The position numbers and the translations under genes are program-made. The notes beneath the pieces were generated by a model. It searched no databases and had not been told where the DNA came from. It worked only from the letters and a program-made list of their open reading frames with translations. A stretch of 64,000 nt of DNA from Thiobacillus sp. (GTDB lineage: Bacteria; Pseudomonadota; Gammaproteobacteria; Burkholderiales; Thiobacillaceae), in contig JADFDC010000001.1 in the NCBI GenBank assembly GCA_018263115.1, positions 114,446 through 178,445 of the forward strand, in the 5' to 3' direction. The stretch's first letter is position 1, and each line of letters opens with the position of its first letter. Of the stretch, positions 45,663-55,055 are shown piece after piece.

Positions 45663-47057
45663 ATGAATTCAGTCTGGATCATCGACGACGACCGTTCCAT
45701 CCGCTGGGTGCTTGAAAAAGCACTGGAACGCGAAGGCATCACCTGTGAAGTATTTGGTTCGGCCAGTGAAGCATTGACGCGCCTGGAGAAGAGCAAGCCG
45801 GCGGCGGTCATTTCCGACATCAATATGCCCGGCCCATCCGGACTGGAGTTTCTCCAGCACATTAAGGAAAAGCTGCCGCGCGTGCCGGTCATCATCATGA
45901 CCGCCTATTCCGATCTGGATTCCGCCGTGGCCGCATTTCAGGGTGGCGCATTCGAGTATCTGCCCAAGCCCTTTGACGTGGATGCGGCGGTTGATCTGGT
46001 CAGGCGTGCCCTGGCGGAAAGCCGCGAGACGGAAAGCGCTGGCGAGGATGTTGCCAAGGTGCCAGAGATACTTGGCCAGGCGCCCGCCATGCAGGAAGTG
46101 TTTCGCGCCATCGGCCGGCTTTCCCAATCAAATGCCACCGTGCTGATTACCGGCGAGTCGGGCAGTGGCAAGGAACTGGTGGCGCGTGCTTTACACCGGC
46201 ACAGCAGCCGCGCGAGCGGGCCGTTCATCGCGCTTAATACCGCCGCGATTCCCAAAGACTTGCTGGAATCGGAACTCTTCGGGCATGAGCGCGGGGCATT
46301 TACCGGCGCGGCAGCGCAACGGCGTGGACGTTTTGAGCAGGCCGATGGCGGCACGCTGTTTCTGGACGAAATTGGTGACATGCCGTCGGAGCTGCAAACC
46401 CGGCTGCTGCGCGTACTGGCGGACGGCCAGTTCTACCGGGTGGGCGGACATTCTCCGATCAAGGTCAATGTGCGCGTGATTGCCGCCACGCATCAGGATC
46501 TGGAGTCGCGCGTAAAGGATGGGCTGTTCCGCGAAGACCTGTATCACCGCTTGAATGTCATCCGACTGCGTCTGCCAGCGTTGAGAGAACGCCGTGAAGA
46601 CATCCCCCTGCTGGCCAGGCATTTCCTGCAAAAAAGCGCGCGTGAACTGGGTGTGGAACCGAAGAAGCTGTCCGATGCCGCACTCAAGCTGATGAGCGGA
46701 TTGCCGTGGACCGGCAACGTCCGGCAAATCGAGAATATCTGCCACTATCTGACCGTCATGGCGCCGGGGCAGGTAATTGAAACGGGTGACTTGCCTCCGG
46801 ATCTGATCGGCGCGGACAAACCCGTCGAAAGTGATGACTGGCTGGGATGCCTGGCGCGGCAGGCCGATCTCAAGCTTGCGCGAGGTGAAAGTGCGATTCT
46901 TGATGGACTGGTGCCGGATTTTGAGAAAACCCTGATCCGGATCGCGCTCAAGCACACGGGAGGACGGCGTATTGAAGCCGCCCACTTGCTGGGCTGGGGC
47001 CGCAATACACTGACCCGGAAAATCCAGGAACTGGGCATGGACGAGGCAAGCGAATAG
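45663..47057 (+). CDS. glnG: Sigma-54 response regulator NtrC
   Basis: The 464-residue protein has a receiver (SDINMPGPSG), a sigma-54 AAA+ domain with Walker A GESGSGKE and the sigma-54-contact loop ERGAFTGAAA, Walker B LFLDEIGDMP, and a Fis-type HTH (RRIEAAHLLGWGRNTLTRKIQEL). It is paired with ntrB and probably controls glnA. Confidence 0.96.
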   Translation: MNSVWIIDDDRSIRWVLEKALEREGITCEVFGSASEALTRLEKSKPAAVISDINMPGPSGLEFLQHIKEKLPRVPVIIMTAYSDLDSAVAAFQGGAFEYLPKPFDVDAAVDLVRRALAESRETESAGEDVAKVPEILGQAPAMQEVFRAIGRLSQSNATVLITGESGSGKELVARALHRHSSRASGPFIALNTAAIPKDLLESELFGHERGAFTGAAAQRRGRFEQADGGTLFLDEIGDMPSELQTRLLRVLADGQFYRVGGHSPIKVNVRVIAATHQDLESRVKDGLFREDLYHRLNVIRLRLPALRERREDIPLLARHFLQKSARELGVEPKKLSDAALKLMSGLPWTGNVRQIENICHYLTVMAPGQVIETGDLPPDLIGADKPVESDDWLGCLARQADLKLARGESAILDGLVPDFEKTLIRIALKHTGGRRIEAAHLLGWGRNTLTRKIQELGMDEASE

Positions 47058-47130
47058 TCCATTTGCACTGCTTGCCTGAAAATCAAGGATAGCCTAATCT
47101 TTTCTCCACATTCCCGGGTGGAGAAGAGTC

Positions 47131-48057
47131 ATGAAACGAGTTCTGATGTTGGTCGCAGCGGTTGCCGTTCTGGCGGGCGCGGCAATGGTCAAGCCCATTC
47201 CCGCCGTCAAGGTGGAAAAGGTCAATGACCGCATCTATGCATTGCTGGGACCAACAGAGCTTCCCAATGCAACAAACCATGGTTACATGGTCAACAGCAC
47301 GCTCATTCTGGGCGACAAGGCCGCCATCCTGATCGACACCGGCATGTCCGATGAAGTTGGCGCGCATATCAGGAAAGCAGCAGAGAAACTCACCAAGCTG
47401 CCCATTACTCACATCATCAATACTCACCACCACGGTGATCACACCCTGGGCAATGTGGTGTTTCAAGGCGCTGAGATCATCAGTTCGGAAAGCTGCAAGA
47501 AGCTGGTCGAAGATACCGGCGCCGACTGGATTGCCATTGCCGAATCAGCCATTGGCCGCAAATTGCCCAATACCAAGGCCATTCCCGCCAGCCGTACCTA
47601 TGCCTCGCAGAGTCGCACACCAGTGGAAATAAATGGTGTAAAGATGGAATTCTGGGTGCCAGAGGCCGCTCATACCAAAGGCGACATGCTCGTCTGGCTG
47701 CCTGATGACAAGGTGCTGATTGCGGGCGACGTGCTGGTGAACACCACCACGCCCAATTTCCGAGATGCCGAAGTGAAGAAATGGGTGCAGACGCTAGCAG
47801 ATTTACAGCAGTTTCCTGCCAGAACCGTCATTCCCGGACATGGCCCGCTGATGACGATGAAGGACACGGCTGCCATGCACAAACGCATGGCCGATTTCTA
47901 CGCAGGCGTGGAAAAAGTGTACAAGGACGGCGGATCAGAGGGCGATATCCGGCAAAAGGTCAGCCTAAAGGACTGGCAGAAGCTCAAGCACTTTGATGAG
48001 CAAATGGGCGGAAACATCAACAAGACCTGGCTCGAGATCGAAGCCGCGAATTTCTGA
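47131..48057 (+). CDS. Secreted MBL-fold metallohydrolase
   Basis: The 308-residue protein has a signal peptide (MKRVLMLVAAVAVLAGAAMV) and the metallo-beta-lactamase HxHxDH motif in INTHHHGDHTLGN, with further ligands in EAAHTKGDMLVW and IPGHGPLM. Its substrate is unknown; relatives include quinoprotein-associated hydrolases. Single gene, convergent to xth. Confidence 0.85.
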   Translation: MKRVLMLVAAVAVLAGAAMVKPIPAVKVEKVNDRIYALLGPTELPNATNHGYMVNSTLILGDKAAILIDTGMSDEVGAHIRKAAEKLTKLPITHIINTHHHGDHTLGNVVFQGAEIISSESCKKLVEDTGADWIAIAESAIGRKLPNTKAIPASRTYASQSRTPVEINGVKMEFWVPEAAHTKGDMLVWLPDDKVLIAGDVLVNTTTPNFRDAEVKKWVQTLADLQQFPARTVIPGHGPLMTMKDTAAMHKRMADFYAGVEKVYKDGGSEGDIRQKVSLKDWQKLKHFDEQMGGNINKTWLEIEAANF

Positions 48058-48110
48058 GTCGAAGGCAAGTCTGCTCCTGCGTTTCAAAAGTCGTAGGACC
48101 TTGGGTGCGA

Positions 48111-48878
48111 TCAGTCGGTGAGTGTGGCAATGACGGGTGCATGATCGGAAGGCCGTTCCAGTTTGCGCATGTCGCGATCGATCAGGCTTTCCGTGCAGTG
48201 AGTGGCGAGCGCTTCCGACAGCAGGATGTGATCGATGCGCAGGCCGTGGTTGCGGCGGAAACCCATCATGCGGTAATCCCACCAACTGTAACTCTCTTCC
48301 GGCTGCTCAAACAGCCGGAAGCTGTCCTTCAATCCCAATGCGATTAATTTCCTGAACGCATCCCGTTCAGGTTCCGAGCACAGCACCTGATCCTTCCATG
48401 CCACGGGGTCGTGCACGTCGCGGTCTTCCGGCGCGATGTTGTAGTCGCCCAGCAGTGCAAGCCTGGGATGTCGCGTCAGTTCATCCTTCAGCCAGCCAGT
48501 CAGCGCAGTCAGCCATTTCAGTTTGTACTGGAACTTGTCCGAGTCGACGCTTTGGCCATTGGGGATGTAGATGCACACAATGCGCGTGTCATTGACGGTT
48601 GCCGCAAGCACACGCTTCTGCTCGTCCTCGAATCCGGGAATACCTGCCTGGACGTCGACCAGTGGTTTCTTCGACAGGATGGCGACGCCGTTGTAGGTTT
48701 TCTGTCCAGAGAACGCGACCTGATAGCCGACGGCTTCGATTTCGGCTTTGGGAAAGTTGTGATTTTCCAGCTTGGTTTCCTGCAGACACACCACATCCGG
48801 CTGGCGCATGGCCAGGAAATCCAGCAGTTGCGGAAGGCGGACCTTGAGCGAGTTGACGTTCCATGCGGCAAGCTTCAT
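48111..48878 (-). CDS. xth: Exodeoxyribonuclease III
   Basis: The 255-residue Mg-dependent AP endonuclease/3' exonuclease of base-excision repair shows AAWNVNSLKVRLPQLLDFL, CLQETKLENHNFP, VRFLGDYN-type motif as LLGDYNIAPEDRDVHDP, SYSWWDYRMMGFRRNHGLRIDHIL and the final SDHAPVIATL. Normal length. Confidence 0.95.
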   Translation of the reverse strand: MKLAAWNVNSLKVRLPQLLDFLAMRQPDVVCLQETKLENHNFPKAEIEAVGYQVAFSGQKTYNGVAILSKKPLVDVQAGIPGFEDEQKRVLAATVNDTRIVCIYIPNGQSVDSDKFQYKLKWLTALTGWLKDELTRHPRLALLGDYNIAPEDRDVHDPVAWKDQVLCSEPERDAFRKLIALGLKDSFRLFEQPEESYSWWDYRMMGFRRNHGLRIDHILLSEALATHCTESLIDRDMRKLERPSDHAPVIATLTD

Positions 48879-48901
48879 GCAGGCATTTTACCCGCCATAA
48901 T

Positions 48902-48924
48902 AAAAAGGGCGGCCAAGGCCGCCC
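48902..48924 (-). terminator. Intrinsic terminator after the second DUF4124-glutaredoxin gene
   Basis: GGGCGGCC-AA-GGCCGCCC with a T run on the minus strand. It carries the same GGCGGCC core as the glnA terminators. Confidence 0.85.
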
Positions 48925-48945
48925 GCGGGATGAATAAAGTTATTT

Positions 48946-49473
48946 TCAGGGAGCGGCGGTGGGTGGAGCAGGTTTGTTCTCTTCGTCTTTGGCAGTTGAT
49001 TTGACGCCAGGAGCGGGGCTTTTTGGATAACCCGCGCGGTCGAGTGCGCCATCCCATGCGCTGACTTCATATCCATCCAGCGTGTCTTTGCCCACCAGCA
49101 AGGTCGGCACGCGGAATTTGCCGCCTGCGGACGCCATCAGTTTTTGAGCTTCAGGATCGTTTGAAGGATCCTTGCTGCTGTAAGGAATGCCGCGCCGCGA
49201 GAGGTGCCCTTTTGCCTGCTCGCAGGGGATGCCGCAGTCGGCCGTGGCGAACAGCGTCACCGGGAAACGTTCACGGGCCTGGCGCAGGGCATAGGATTCA
49301 CCCCCCTCGATCACGCTGCCTTTGTAATTTTTTTGTGTGGCCTTGTTAGCCATTGAGGAGGGCGGCGGCTGGTCGCTGTAGTTGACCCGGCCCTGGCCGT
49401 CGACCCAGCGATAAAACTGGTCGGCTGCCACCGGCAGGGATATTAATAGCAACGCTAAGGGCATGAGCTTCAT
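48946..49473 (-). CDS. DUF4124 plus glutaredoxin-like secreted protein (paralogue)
   Basis: The 175-residue product has a signal peptide (MKLMPLALLLISLPVAA), DUF4124 (DQFYRWVDGQGRVNYSDQPPP), a glutaredoxin fold with active site ADCGIPCEQAK (a CxxxC, not CxxC), cis-Pro loop FRVPTLLV, and a Pro-rich tail. It shares domain order with the protein at 20768-21199 but has a longer spacer between its cysteines. Confidence 0.83.
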   Translation of the reverse strand: MKLMPLALLLISLPVAADQFYRWVDGQGRVNYSDQPPPSSMANKATQKNYKGSVIEGGESYALRQARERFPVTLFATADCGIPCEQAKGHLSRRGIPYSSKDPSNDPEAQKLMASAGGKFRVPTLLVGKDTLDGYEVSAWDGALDRAGYPKSPAPGVKSTAKDEENKPAPPTAAP

Positions 49474-49529
49474 GGCGAGTACAAAAAGTTGTCCAGAACG
49501 CCCTATTAACGGCTGGTTTTAAGAAGAAT

Positions 49530-51554
49530 TTAGGCCATGCCGTTGTGCCGCAGCAGTGCGTCGATGGTCGGCTCGCGGCCGCGAAAAGCTTTGAAGGATT
49601 CTATGGCCGGCCGCGCACCGCCCTGAGCGAGGATTTCGCTCCAGAAACGATGGCCGATTTCGGGGTTGAGTACGCCGTTTTCCTCGAACAGGGCATAGGC
49701 ATCGGCGGACAGGACTTCTGCCCATTTGTAACTGTAATAGCCGGCCGCGTAGCCACCCGCGAAAATGTGCGAGAAGTTGTTGGGGAAGCGGTTGTAGTCC
49801 GGCGGGATGATGACGGCGACCTGCTGACGGATTTCATTGATGAGTTGCAGGGCGGTCTTGCCGGGGGGTAGGTCGAAATGCAGGTGCATGTCGAACAAGG
49901 AAAATTCGATCTGACGAACGGTTTGCATGCCGGACTGGAAGTTCTTTGCGGCCAGCATCTTGTCGAACAGGCTTTTCGGCAATTGCTCCCCTGTGTCGGC
50001 GTGGCGCGTCATGTGACGTACCACATCCCACTCCCAGCAGAAGTTCTCCATGAACTGCGAAGGCAGTTCGACCGCATCCCATTCCACGCCGTTGATGCCG
50101 GAAACACCAAGGTCTTCAATCCGGGTCAGCAGGTGATGCAGGCCATGGCCGAATTCGTGGAACAGGGTGATGACTTCGTCATGCGTGAACAAGGCGGGCT
50201 TGCCACCGAGGGGGGCCGTGTAGTTGCAGTTGAGATAGGCTACCGGCGTCTGAATGCCTTGATCCTTCCGGCGCCGGGTGATGGCATCATCCATCCAGGC
50301 GCCGCCGCGCTTGCTGGGGCGTGCATAGAGATCGAGATAGAACTCACCGATTTTCTGGCCCCCGTGATCGGTAATTTCGAAAAACTTGACACTGTCATGC
50401 CAGGTGGGGGCGGATGAGGGCCGGATATGCAGGCCGTAAATGGTTTCCACAACCTTGAACATGCCTGCCAGCACTTGAGGTTCGGGGAAGTACTGTTTCA
50501 CTTCGTGATCGGAAAAACTGTATCGTGCCACGCGTAACTTCTCGCTGGCATATGCGATGTCCCATGCTTGCAAATCCTTCACTCCAATCTCTTTGCTTGA
50601 AAACTCGCGCAACTCGACCATGTCATTTTCGGCGTAAGGCCTGGCGCGCTGGCCGAGTTCGGTCAGAAATTCCAATACCTGGGCAGGCGTTTCCGCCATC
50701 TTGGGCTCGAGAGAAACTTCGGCGTAATTGTCGAACCCCAGCAGCTTTGCGGCCTCGTCTCGCAGTTTGAGAATCTGGGAAATCAGCGGTGTGTTATCGA
50801 GTTTGGTGTCGCCGAATTCGGATACTCGGGTAACGTAGGCGCGATATAGCGTTTCACGCAATGAGCGTTTTTCCGCGTACTGCATTACTGGCAAATAAGA
50901 CGGCATGTGCAGGGTGAATTTCCATCCGGCCTTTCCATCCATCCTGGCGGCTTCGGCGGCCATTTCCAGCACGTCTTCTGGGATGCCTGTCAGGTCATCG
51001 CGATTCTCAACGACATGCGAAAACGCATTGGTGGCGTCAAGTAAGTTCTCTTCGAACTTGGCCGACAGCGCGGCTAGTTCCTGCTGGATTTCCATGAAGC
51101 GTTTTTTCTCGGCTTCAGGTAACTCGGCGCCGCCCAGTTTGAAATCGCGCAGTTCGTTTTCGACAATTTTTTTCTGCGCGGAATTGAGCGAAGCAAATGA
51201 AGTGGAATTTTTCAGCGCCTTGAACTTGCGAAACAGGCCTTCATGCTGGCCCAGTGCTGCATAGTATTCGGTGATTGTCGGCAGGTTGGCGTTATACGCC
51301 TCGCGCAATTCGGGCGAATCCATCACGCTATGCAGGTGGGATACCTGTCCCCAGGCGCGGGAAAGCTTTTCATTGGCGTCTTCCATCGGCGCAACAAAAT
51401 CCGCCCAAGTGGGTTCAACACCTTCCGTTACGCAATGCTCGACAGTTTGTCGGCAGGCTGCCAGCAGTTCATCCACGGCAGGGGTTACGTGTTCAGGACG
51501 GATCTCCGCGAAACGGGGCAGGCCGGAAAAGTCAAGCAGTGGATTCATATTCAA
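49530..51554 (-). CDS. prlC: Oligopeptidase A
   Basis: The 674-residue M3 metallopeptidase has the zinc motif HEFGHGLHHLL with a third ligand Glu downstream (VSGINGVEWDAVELPSQFMENF). It degrades short peptides, including cleaved signal peptides, in the cytoplasm. Length and C-terminus (FKAFRGREPTIDALLRHNGMA) are typical. Confidence 0.95.
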   Translation of the reverse strand: MNMNPLLDFSGLPRFAEIRPEHVTPAVDELLAACRQTVEHCVTEGVEPTWADFVAPMEDANEKLSRAWGQVSHLHSVMDSPELREAYNANLPTITEYYAALGQHEGLFRKFKALKNSTSFASLNSAQKKIVENELRDFKLGGAELPEAEKKRFMEIQQELAALSAKFEENLLDATNAFSHVVENRDDLTGIPEDVLEMAAEAARMDGKAGWKFTLHMPSYLPVMQYAEKRSLRETLYRAYVTRVSEFGDTKLDNTPLISQILKLRDEAAKLLGFDNYAEVSLEPKMAETPAQVLEFLTELGQRARPYAENDMVELREFSSKEIGVKDLQAWDIAYASEKLRVARYSFSDHEVKQYFPEPQVLAGMFKVVETIYGLHIRPSSAPTWHDSVKFFEITDHGGQKIGEFYLDLYARPSKRGGAWMDDAITRRRKDQGIQTPVAYLNCNYTAPLGGKPALFTHDEVITLFHEFGHGLHHLLTRIEDLGVSGINGVEWDAVELPSQFMENFCWEWDVVRHMTRHADTGEQLPKSLFDKMLAAKNFQSGMQTVRQIEFSLFDMHLHFDLPPGKTALQLINEIRQQVAVIIPPDYNRFPNNFSHIFAGGYAAGYYSYKWAEVLSADAYALFEENGVLNPEIGHRFWSEILAQGGARPAIESFKAFRGREPTIDALLRHNGMA

Positions 51555-51560
51555 AACCTT

Positions 51561-51592
51561 AATCGCAGAGGCGCGGAAACGCAGAGAACAGC
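51561..51592. repeat. Dispersed repeat copy upstream of prlC
   Basis: AATCGCAGAGGCGCGGAAACGCAGAGAA matches the inverted pair at 10651-10796 in its CGCAGAGGCGC core. It lies in the prlC / carbonic anhydrase divergent gap. Confidence 0.65.
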
Positions 51593-51644
51593 TTCAGATC
51601 ATTATAATTGAGCTTGAGTTTTGCCTTTCAACCCTTTATTCAAT

Positions 51645-52175
51645 ATGGTTTCCGAAATCAGCTCATATAATGGCATCGCACCGCAACTGGCGCCCGGTGC
51701 CTGGGTGCATCCGCGTGCCACGGTTATTGGCGAAGTCAGCCTGGGGGAAAATGCCTCGGTGTGGCCGGGGGCAGTCATCCGAGGCGATGTCAACTCGATC
51801 AGCATTGGCGCGGGCACCAACATCCAGGACAACTCGGTACTGCACGTCTCGCATAAAACCACGGCTGATCCGATCGGTGGGCCGCTGGTCATCGGCAACC
51901 GGGTGACGGTGGGGCATACCGTCATCCTGCATGCCTGCACCATCGAAGACGAATGCCTGATCGGCATGGGTTCGATCATTCTCGACCGTGCACATGTCAA
52001 AAAGCTTGTGCTGCTGGGTGCGGGTTCGCTGGTGCCGGAAGGCAAAGTGCTGGAATCGGGTTACCTCTATCTGGGCCGACCCGCCAAACAGGTACGCGAA
52101 CTCACACCGGAAGAGCTGGCCTATTTCAATTATTCCGCCGAGCATTACATCAGGCTGATGCGCAGCTATTCATGA
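51645..52175 (+). CDS. Gamma carbonic anhydrase family protein (CamH type)
   Basis: The 176-residue left-handed beta-helix protein has the hexapeptide repeats ATVIGEV, SVWPGAVIRGDV and zinc histidines in NSVLHVS and GHTVILHAC. CamH-type members may hydrate CO2 or have lost activity. A TATAAT hexamer is at 51603-51608, though no good ribosome-binding site precedes the ATG. Its stop overlaps the thioredoxin-like gene by four bases. Confidence 0.9.
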   Translation: MVSEISSYNGIAPQLAPGAWVHPRATVIGEVSLGENASVWPGAVIRGDVNSISIGAGTNIQDNSVLHVSHKTTADPIGGPLVIGNRVTVGHTVILHACTIEDECLIGMGSIILDRAHVKKLVLLGAGSLVPEGKVLESGYLYLGRPAKQVRELTPEELAYFNYSAEHYIRLMRSYS

Positions 52176-52669
52176 GCAGAACCCGGTTCGTCCTGGCGGT
52201 TTTGCTGGCTTTTTTGATTGGCGGGGCGCTGGTCCATACGCTGGTTTCAAAGCCGGTTGCGCCGGACATGACGTTTTCCACGCTGACCGGCAAAAAAATC
52301 GCGCTGAGTGATCTGCGAGGCAAAGTCGTGCTCGTCAACTTCTGGGCCACGACCTGCCCCGGCTGTGTCAGGGAAATGCCGGGCATGATCGACACTTACA
52401 AAGAATACAAAGCCAGGGGTTTTGAAATCATCGCGGTGGCCATGCCCTACGATCCGCCGAGTTACGTGCTGAAATTCACGCAGGACAAGCAACTGCCTTT
52501 CCCCGTGGCCATGGATATCAAGGGCGAAGCCGTTCGCGCATTCGGCAATGTGAACCTGACGCCGACCAGCTTTCTTGTTGCCAAAGATGGAAAAATCCTG
52601 GACAAGAAAACCGGCGAGCTGGATTTTGTTTCACTTAAAGCCAGGCTGAACATGTTACTTGGCTCATAG
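52172..52669 (+). CDS. TlpA-family thioredoxin-like protein
   Basis: The 165-residue membrane-anchored protein has one N-terminal helix (RFVLAVLLAFLIGGALVHTL) and a periplasmic thioredoxin fold with WATTCPGC as active site and cis-Pro in LTPTSFLV. It is a thiol-disulfide oxidoreductase, perhaps for cytochrome c or metal-centre maturation. It is coupled to the carbonic anhydrase gene by an ATGA overlap. Confidence 0.9.
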   Translation: MSRTRFVLAVLLAFLIGGALVHTLVSKPVAPDMTFSTLTGKKIALSDLRGKVVLVNFWATTCPGCVREMPGMIDTYKEYKARGFEIIAVAMPYDPPSYVLKFTQDKQLPFPVAMDIKGEAVRAFGNVNLTPTSFLVAKDGKILDKKTGELDFVSLKARLNMLLGS

Positions 52670-52684
52670 CCAACACTTTCCTTG

Positions 52685-52704
52685 TATAATCCCGACTGTC
52701 GGGA
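52685..52704 (+). promoter_or_regulatory. -10 element with an adjoining palindrome before chrA
   Basis: TATAAT (52685-52690) is directly followed by TCCCGACTGTCGGGA (52690-52704), a perfect seven-base inverted repeat. Its location right at the likely start of transcription suggests an operator. The arms (CCCGACT) resemble half-sites of Rrf2-type regulators but the spacing does not match IscR. Confidence 0.45.
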
Positions 52705-52806
52705 AGCACACTCCCGGCATCCTGAAATCATTCAGCAAGACGGTGTCCCGTCCAAGTGTGGCAAACCAATGATTTGAAAATAATCCAGTCCTTTGGAGGA
52801 TTTATA

Positions 52807-54144
52807 GTGGACACCGTATCGCAAACCACGCCTGCGCCTGTAACGCTGGGCGAAGCATTCAAATACTGGCTCAAGCTCGGCTTCATCAGTTTTGGCGGCC
52901 CGGCCGGCCAAATCTCGATGATGCATCAGGAACTGGTGGAAAAGCGCCGCTGGATTTCCGAGCATCGTTATCTGCATGCACTTAACTACTGCATGCTGCT
53001 GCCGGGGCCGGAAGCAACCCAGCTCGCCATTTATGTTGCCTGGCTGATGCATGGAATTCTTGGCGGAGTAATAGCAGGCGTACTTTTTTTCCTGCCCTCA
53101 TTTTTCCTGCTTTCATTGCTGGCGGGAATTTATCTCGCCTGGGGCGACGTGCCGCTGGTGCAGGGGATTTTTTACGGCATCAAGCCCGCTGTGGTGGCGG
53201 TGGTGCTGTTTGCGGCATGGCGCATCGGTTCGCGCGCGCTGAAAAACGAAGTGCTGTGGGGGATGGCGGCGCTGGCCTTCATCGGAATCTTTGTATTTGA
53301 CATCGGCTTCCCGTGGATTGTGCTGGCGGCAGCGATACTCGGCGCGATTGGCGGCAAGCTCATGCCGGCCAAATTCAAGGGCGGTGGCGGACATGGCGCT
53401 AGCAACAAGGAATACGGCCCGGCGATCATCGACGACGACACACCTACGCCTGCCCACGCTAAATTTTCCTGGACCAGGCTCGCGGTCAAACTCGTGGTTT
53501 TCGTGCTGATCTGGCTGGCGGCGATGCTTGTACTTCGTGGCGACCAGGCATTGTCCGAGATGGGCATGTTTTTCACCAAGGCGGCCTTTCTCACCATTGG
53601 CGGCGCCTACGCCGTGCTGCCTTACGTGTATCAGGGGGGCGTGGAGCATTTCGGCTGGCTCACCGGCCCGCAGATGATGGACGGCCTGGCGCTGGGCGAA
53701 ACCACGCCGGGGCCACTGATCATGATAGTCACCTGGGTGGGTTATCTGGGAGGCGTGGCCAAGGAAGTTTTCGGCAATTCCGTTTCAGCTGGTTTGGCCG
53801 GAGCGGCAGTCGCAACGTTTTTCACTTTCCTGCCGTCTTTCCTGTTCATTCTGGTGGGCGGTCCGCTGGTGGAAGCGACACGCAACGAACTGAAATTTAC
53901 CGCACCGCTCACTGGAATCACGGCTGCCGTAGTTGGCGTGGTGCTGAACCTGGCTGCGTTTTTTGCGTGGCACACCTTCTGGCCGCAAGCCACGATGGAT
54001 GCACCTTTTAGCGGCACGTTTGAATGGTTCCCGGTCATCGTCGCCATCGCTGCTTTTGTGGCGTTGTGGAAGTACAAGGCAGACATCATGAAAGTGATCG
54101 GCGTGTGTGCCATGCTGGGACTTGTGTATACGTTTTTGATTTAA
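52807..54144 (+). CDS. chrA: Chromate transporter ChrA
   Basis: The 445-residue two-domain CHR protein has about ten membrane segments and both CHR signatures: GFISFGGPAGQISMMHQELVEKRRWISE with LLPGPEATQLAIYVAW, and AFLTIGGAYAVLPYVYQGGVEHFGWLT with LALGETTPGPLIMIVTWVGYLGG. It exports chromate. The GTG at 52807 has GGAGGA six bases upstream. It is followed by sodB, rhodanese and chrB-like genes, a known chromate-resistance order. Confidence 0.94.
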   Translation: MDTVSQTTPAPVTLGEAFKYWLKLGFISFGGPAGQISMMHQELVEKRRWISEHRYLHALNYCMLLPGPEATQLAIYVAWLMHGILGGVIAGVLFFLPSFFLLSLLAGIYLAWGDVPLVQGIFYGIKPAVVAVVLFAAWRIGSRALKNEVLWGMAALAFIGIFVFDIGFPWIVLAAAILGAIGGKLMPAKFKGGGGHGASNKEYGPAIIDDDTPTPAHAKFSWTRLAVKLVVFVLIWLAAMLVLRGDQALSEMGMFFTKAAFLTIGGAYAVLPYVYQGGVEHFGWLTGPQMMDGLALGETTPGPLIMIVTWVGYLGGVAKEVFGNSVSAGLAGAAVATFFTFLPSFLFILVGGPLVEATRNELKFTAPLTGITAAVVGVVLNLAAFFAWHTFWPQATMDAPFSGTFEWFPVIVAIAAFVALWKYKADIMKVIGVCAMLGLVYTFLI

Positions 54145-54154
54145 GGGATTAGTC

Positions 54155-54745
54155 ATGCCTTATGAAATGAAACCCCTGGCCTGCAATCCGGCAGGTATGA
54201 ACGGACTGTCTGAAAAAATCATCGTCAGCCATTACGAAAACAATTATGGCGGAGCCGTTAAACGCCTCAATGCCATCGAGCAAAAACTTGCCGAACTGGA
54301 TTGGGCTTCAGCGCCGGTGTTTGTTGTGAACGGATTGAAGCGCGAAGAACTCATCGCCAGCAATTCCATGATCCTGCACGAACTGTTTTTCGAAAGCCTG
54401 GGCGCCAGCGCGGCCAGCGCGGAATTGCAATGGCAAATTGAACAGGATTTCGGCGGCATGGACAAATGGGCGGCGCAATTTTCCGCCATGGGCAAGGCGC
54501 AGGGTGGCGGCTCGGGCTGGGTGCTGCTGGCCTGGTCGCACCGCGATCGCAAGCTCATTAACACCTGGGCGGCGGATCACACCAACAACTTCGCCGGCGC
54601 TACACCCATCCTTGCACTCGATATGTACGAGCATAGCTATCACATGGACTTTGGCGCGGCCGCGGCGAAATATGTGGAAGCCTTCATGAATAATCTCAAC
54701 TTGGCCAGCGCCTCTATCAAACTGGCTGCATTGAAAGGAAACTGA
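54155..54745 (+). CDS. sodB: Iron/manganese superoxide dismutase (ChrC-like)
   Basis: The 196-residue protein keeps the C-terminal metal motif DMYEHSYHMDFG and the N-terminal His in VSHYENNYGG, but has LHELFFESL where most family members have FNHxFxW. This divergent form is typical of the SOD encoded in chromate operons (ChrC). It would remove superoxide made when chromate is reduced. It is 10 bases after chrA. Confidence 0.9.
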   Translation: MPYEMKPLACNPAGMNGLSEKIIVSHYENNYGGAVKRLNAIEQKLAELDWASAPVFVVNGLKREELIASNSMILHELFFESLGASAASAELQWQIEQDFGGMDKWAAQFSAMGKAQGGGSGWVLLAWSHRDRKLINTWAADHTNNFAGATPILALDMYEHSYHMDFGAAAAKYVEAFMNNLNLASASIKLAALKGN

Positions 54746-54746
54746 A

Positions 54747-55055
54747 ATGGAACGCACGATCAAAACCGAGAACCTGAGCCCCGATGATGTACTGGTGCTG
54801 GATGTACGGCGCGAGGCGGATTACGCCGCTTCGAACGAAACCCTTCCCGGCGCCTTCTGGAAGAACCCGGAAAAAATCGACGCCTGGATTGGCGCGCTGC
54901 CCAAGACCCAGGACGTGGTGATTTACTGCGTGCGCGGCGGATCGGTTTCCAACAGTGTGGTCGATCGCCTGCAGGCCGAAGGCATCAAGGCTCGCTTTAT
55001 CGAGGGGGGCATCGAGGGCTACAAGGCCGCGGGCGGCAAGGTGGCCAGTAAATGA
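54747..55055 (+). CDS. Rhodanese-like sulfurtransferase
   Basis: The 102-residue single-domain rhodanese carries the active-site Cys in VIYCVRGGSVSNSV and an N-terminal LVLDVRREADYAAS. It starts 1 base after sodB and overlaps chrB by four bases, so it is part of the chromate operon. Its role there may be thiol repair, which is an inference. Confidence 0.9.
   Translation: MERTIKTENLSPDDVLVLDVRREADYAASNETLPGAFWKNPEKIDAWIGALPKTQDVVIYCVRGGSVSNSVVDRLQAEGIKARFIEGGIEGYKAAGGKVASK

Noticed and set aside
52807..54144. ChrA as an inorganic carbon transporter linked to the nearby gamma carbonic anhydrase
   Set aside because: The ChrB-domain, ChrC-like SOD and rhodanese downstream point to chromate; the carbonic anhydrase is in a separate unit before the chrA promoter.
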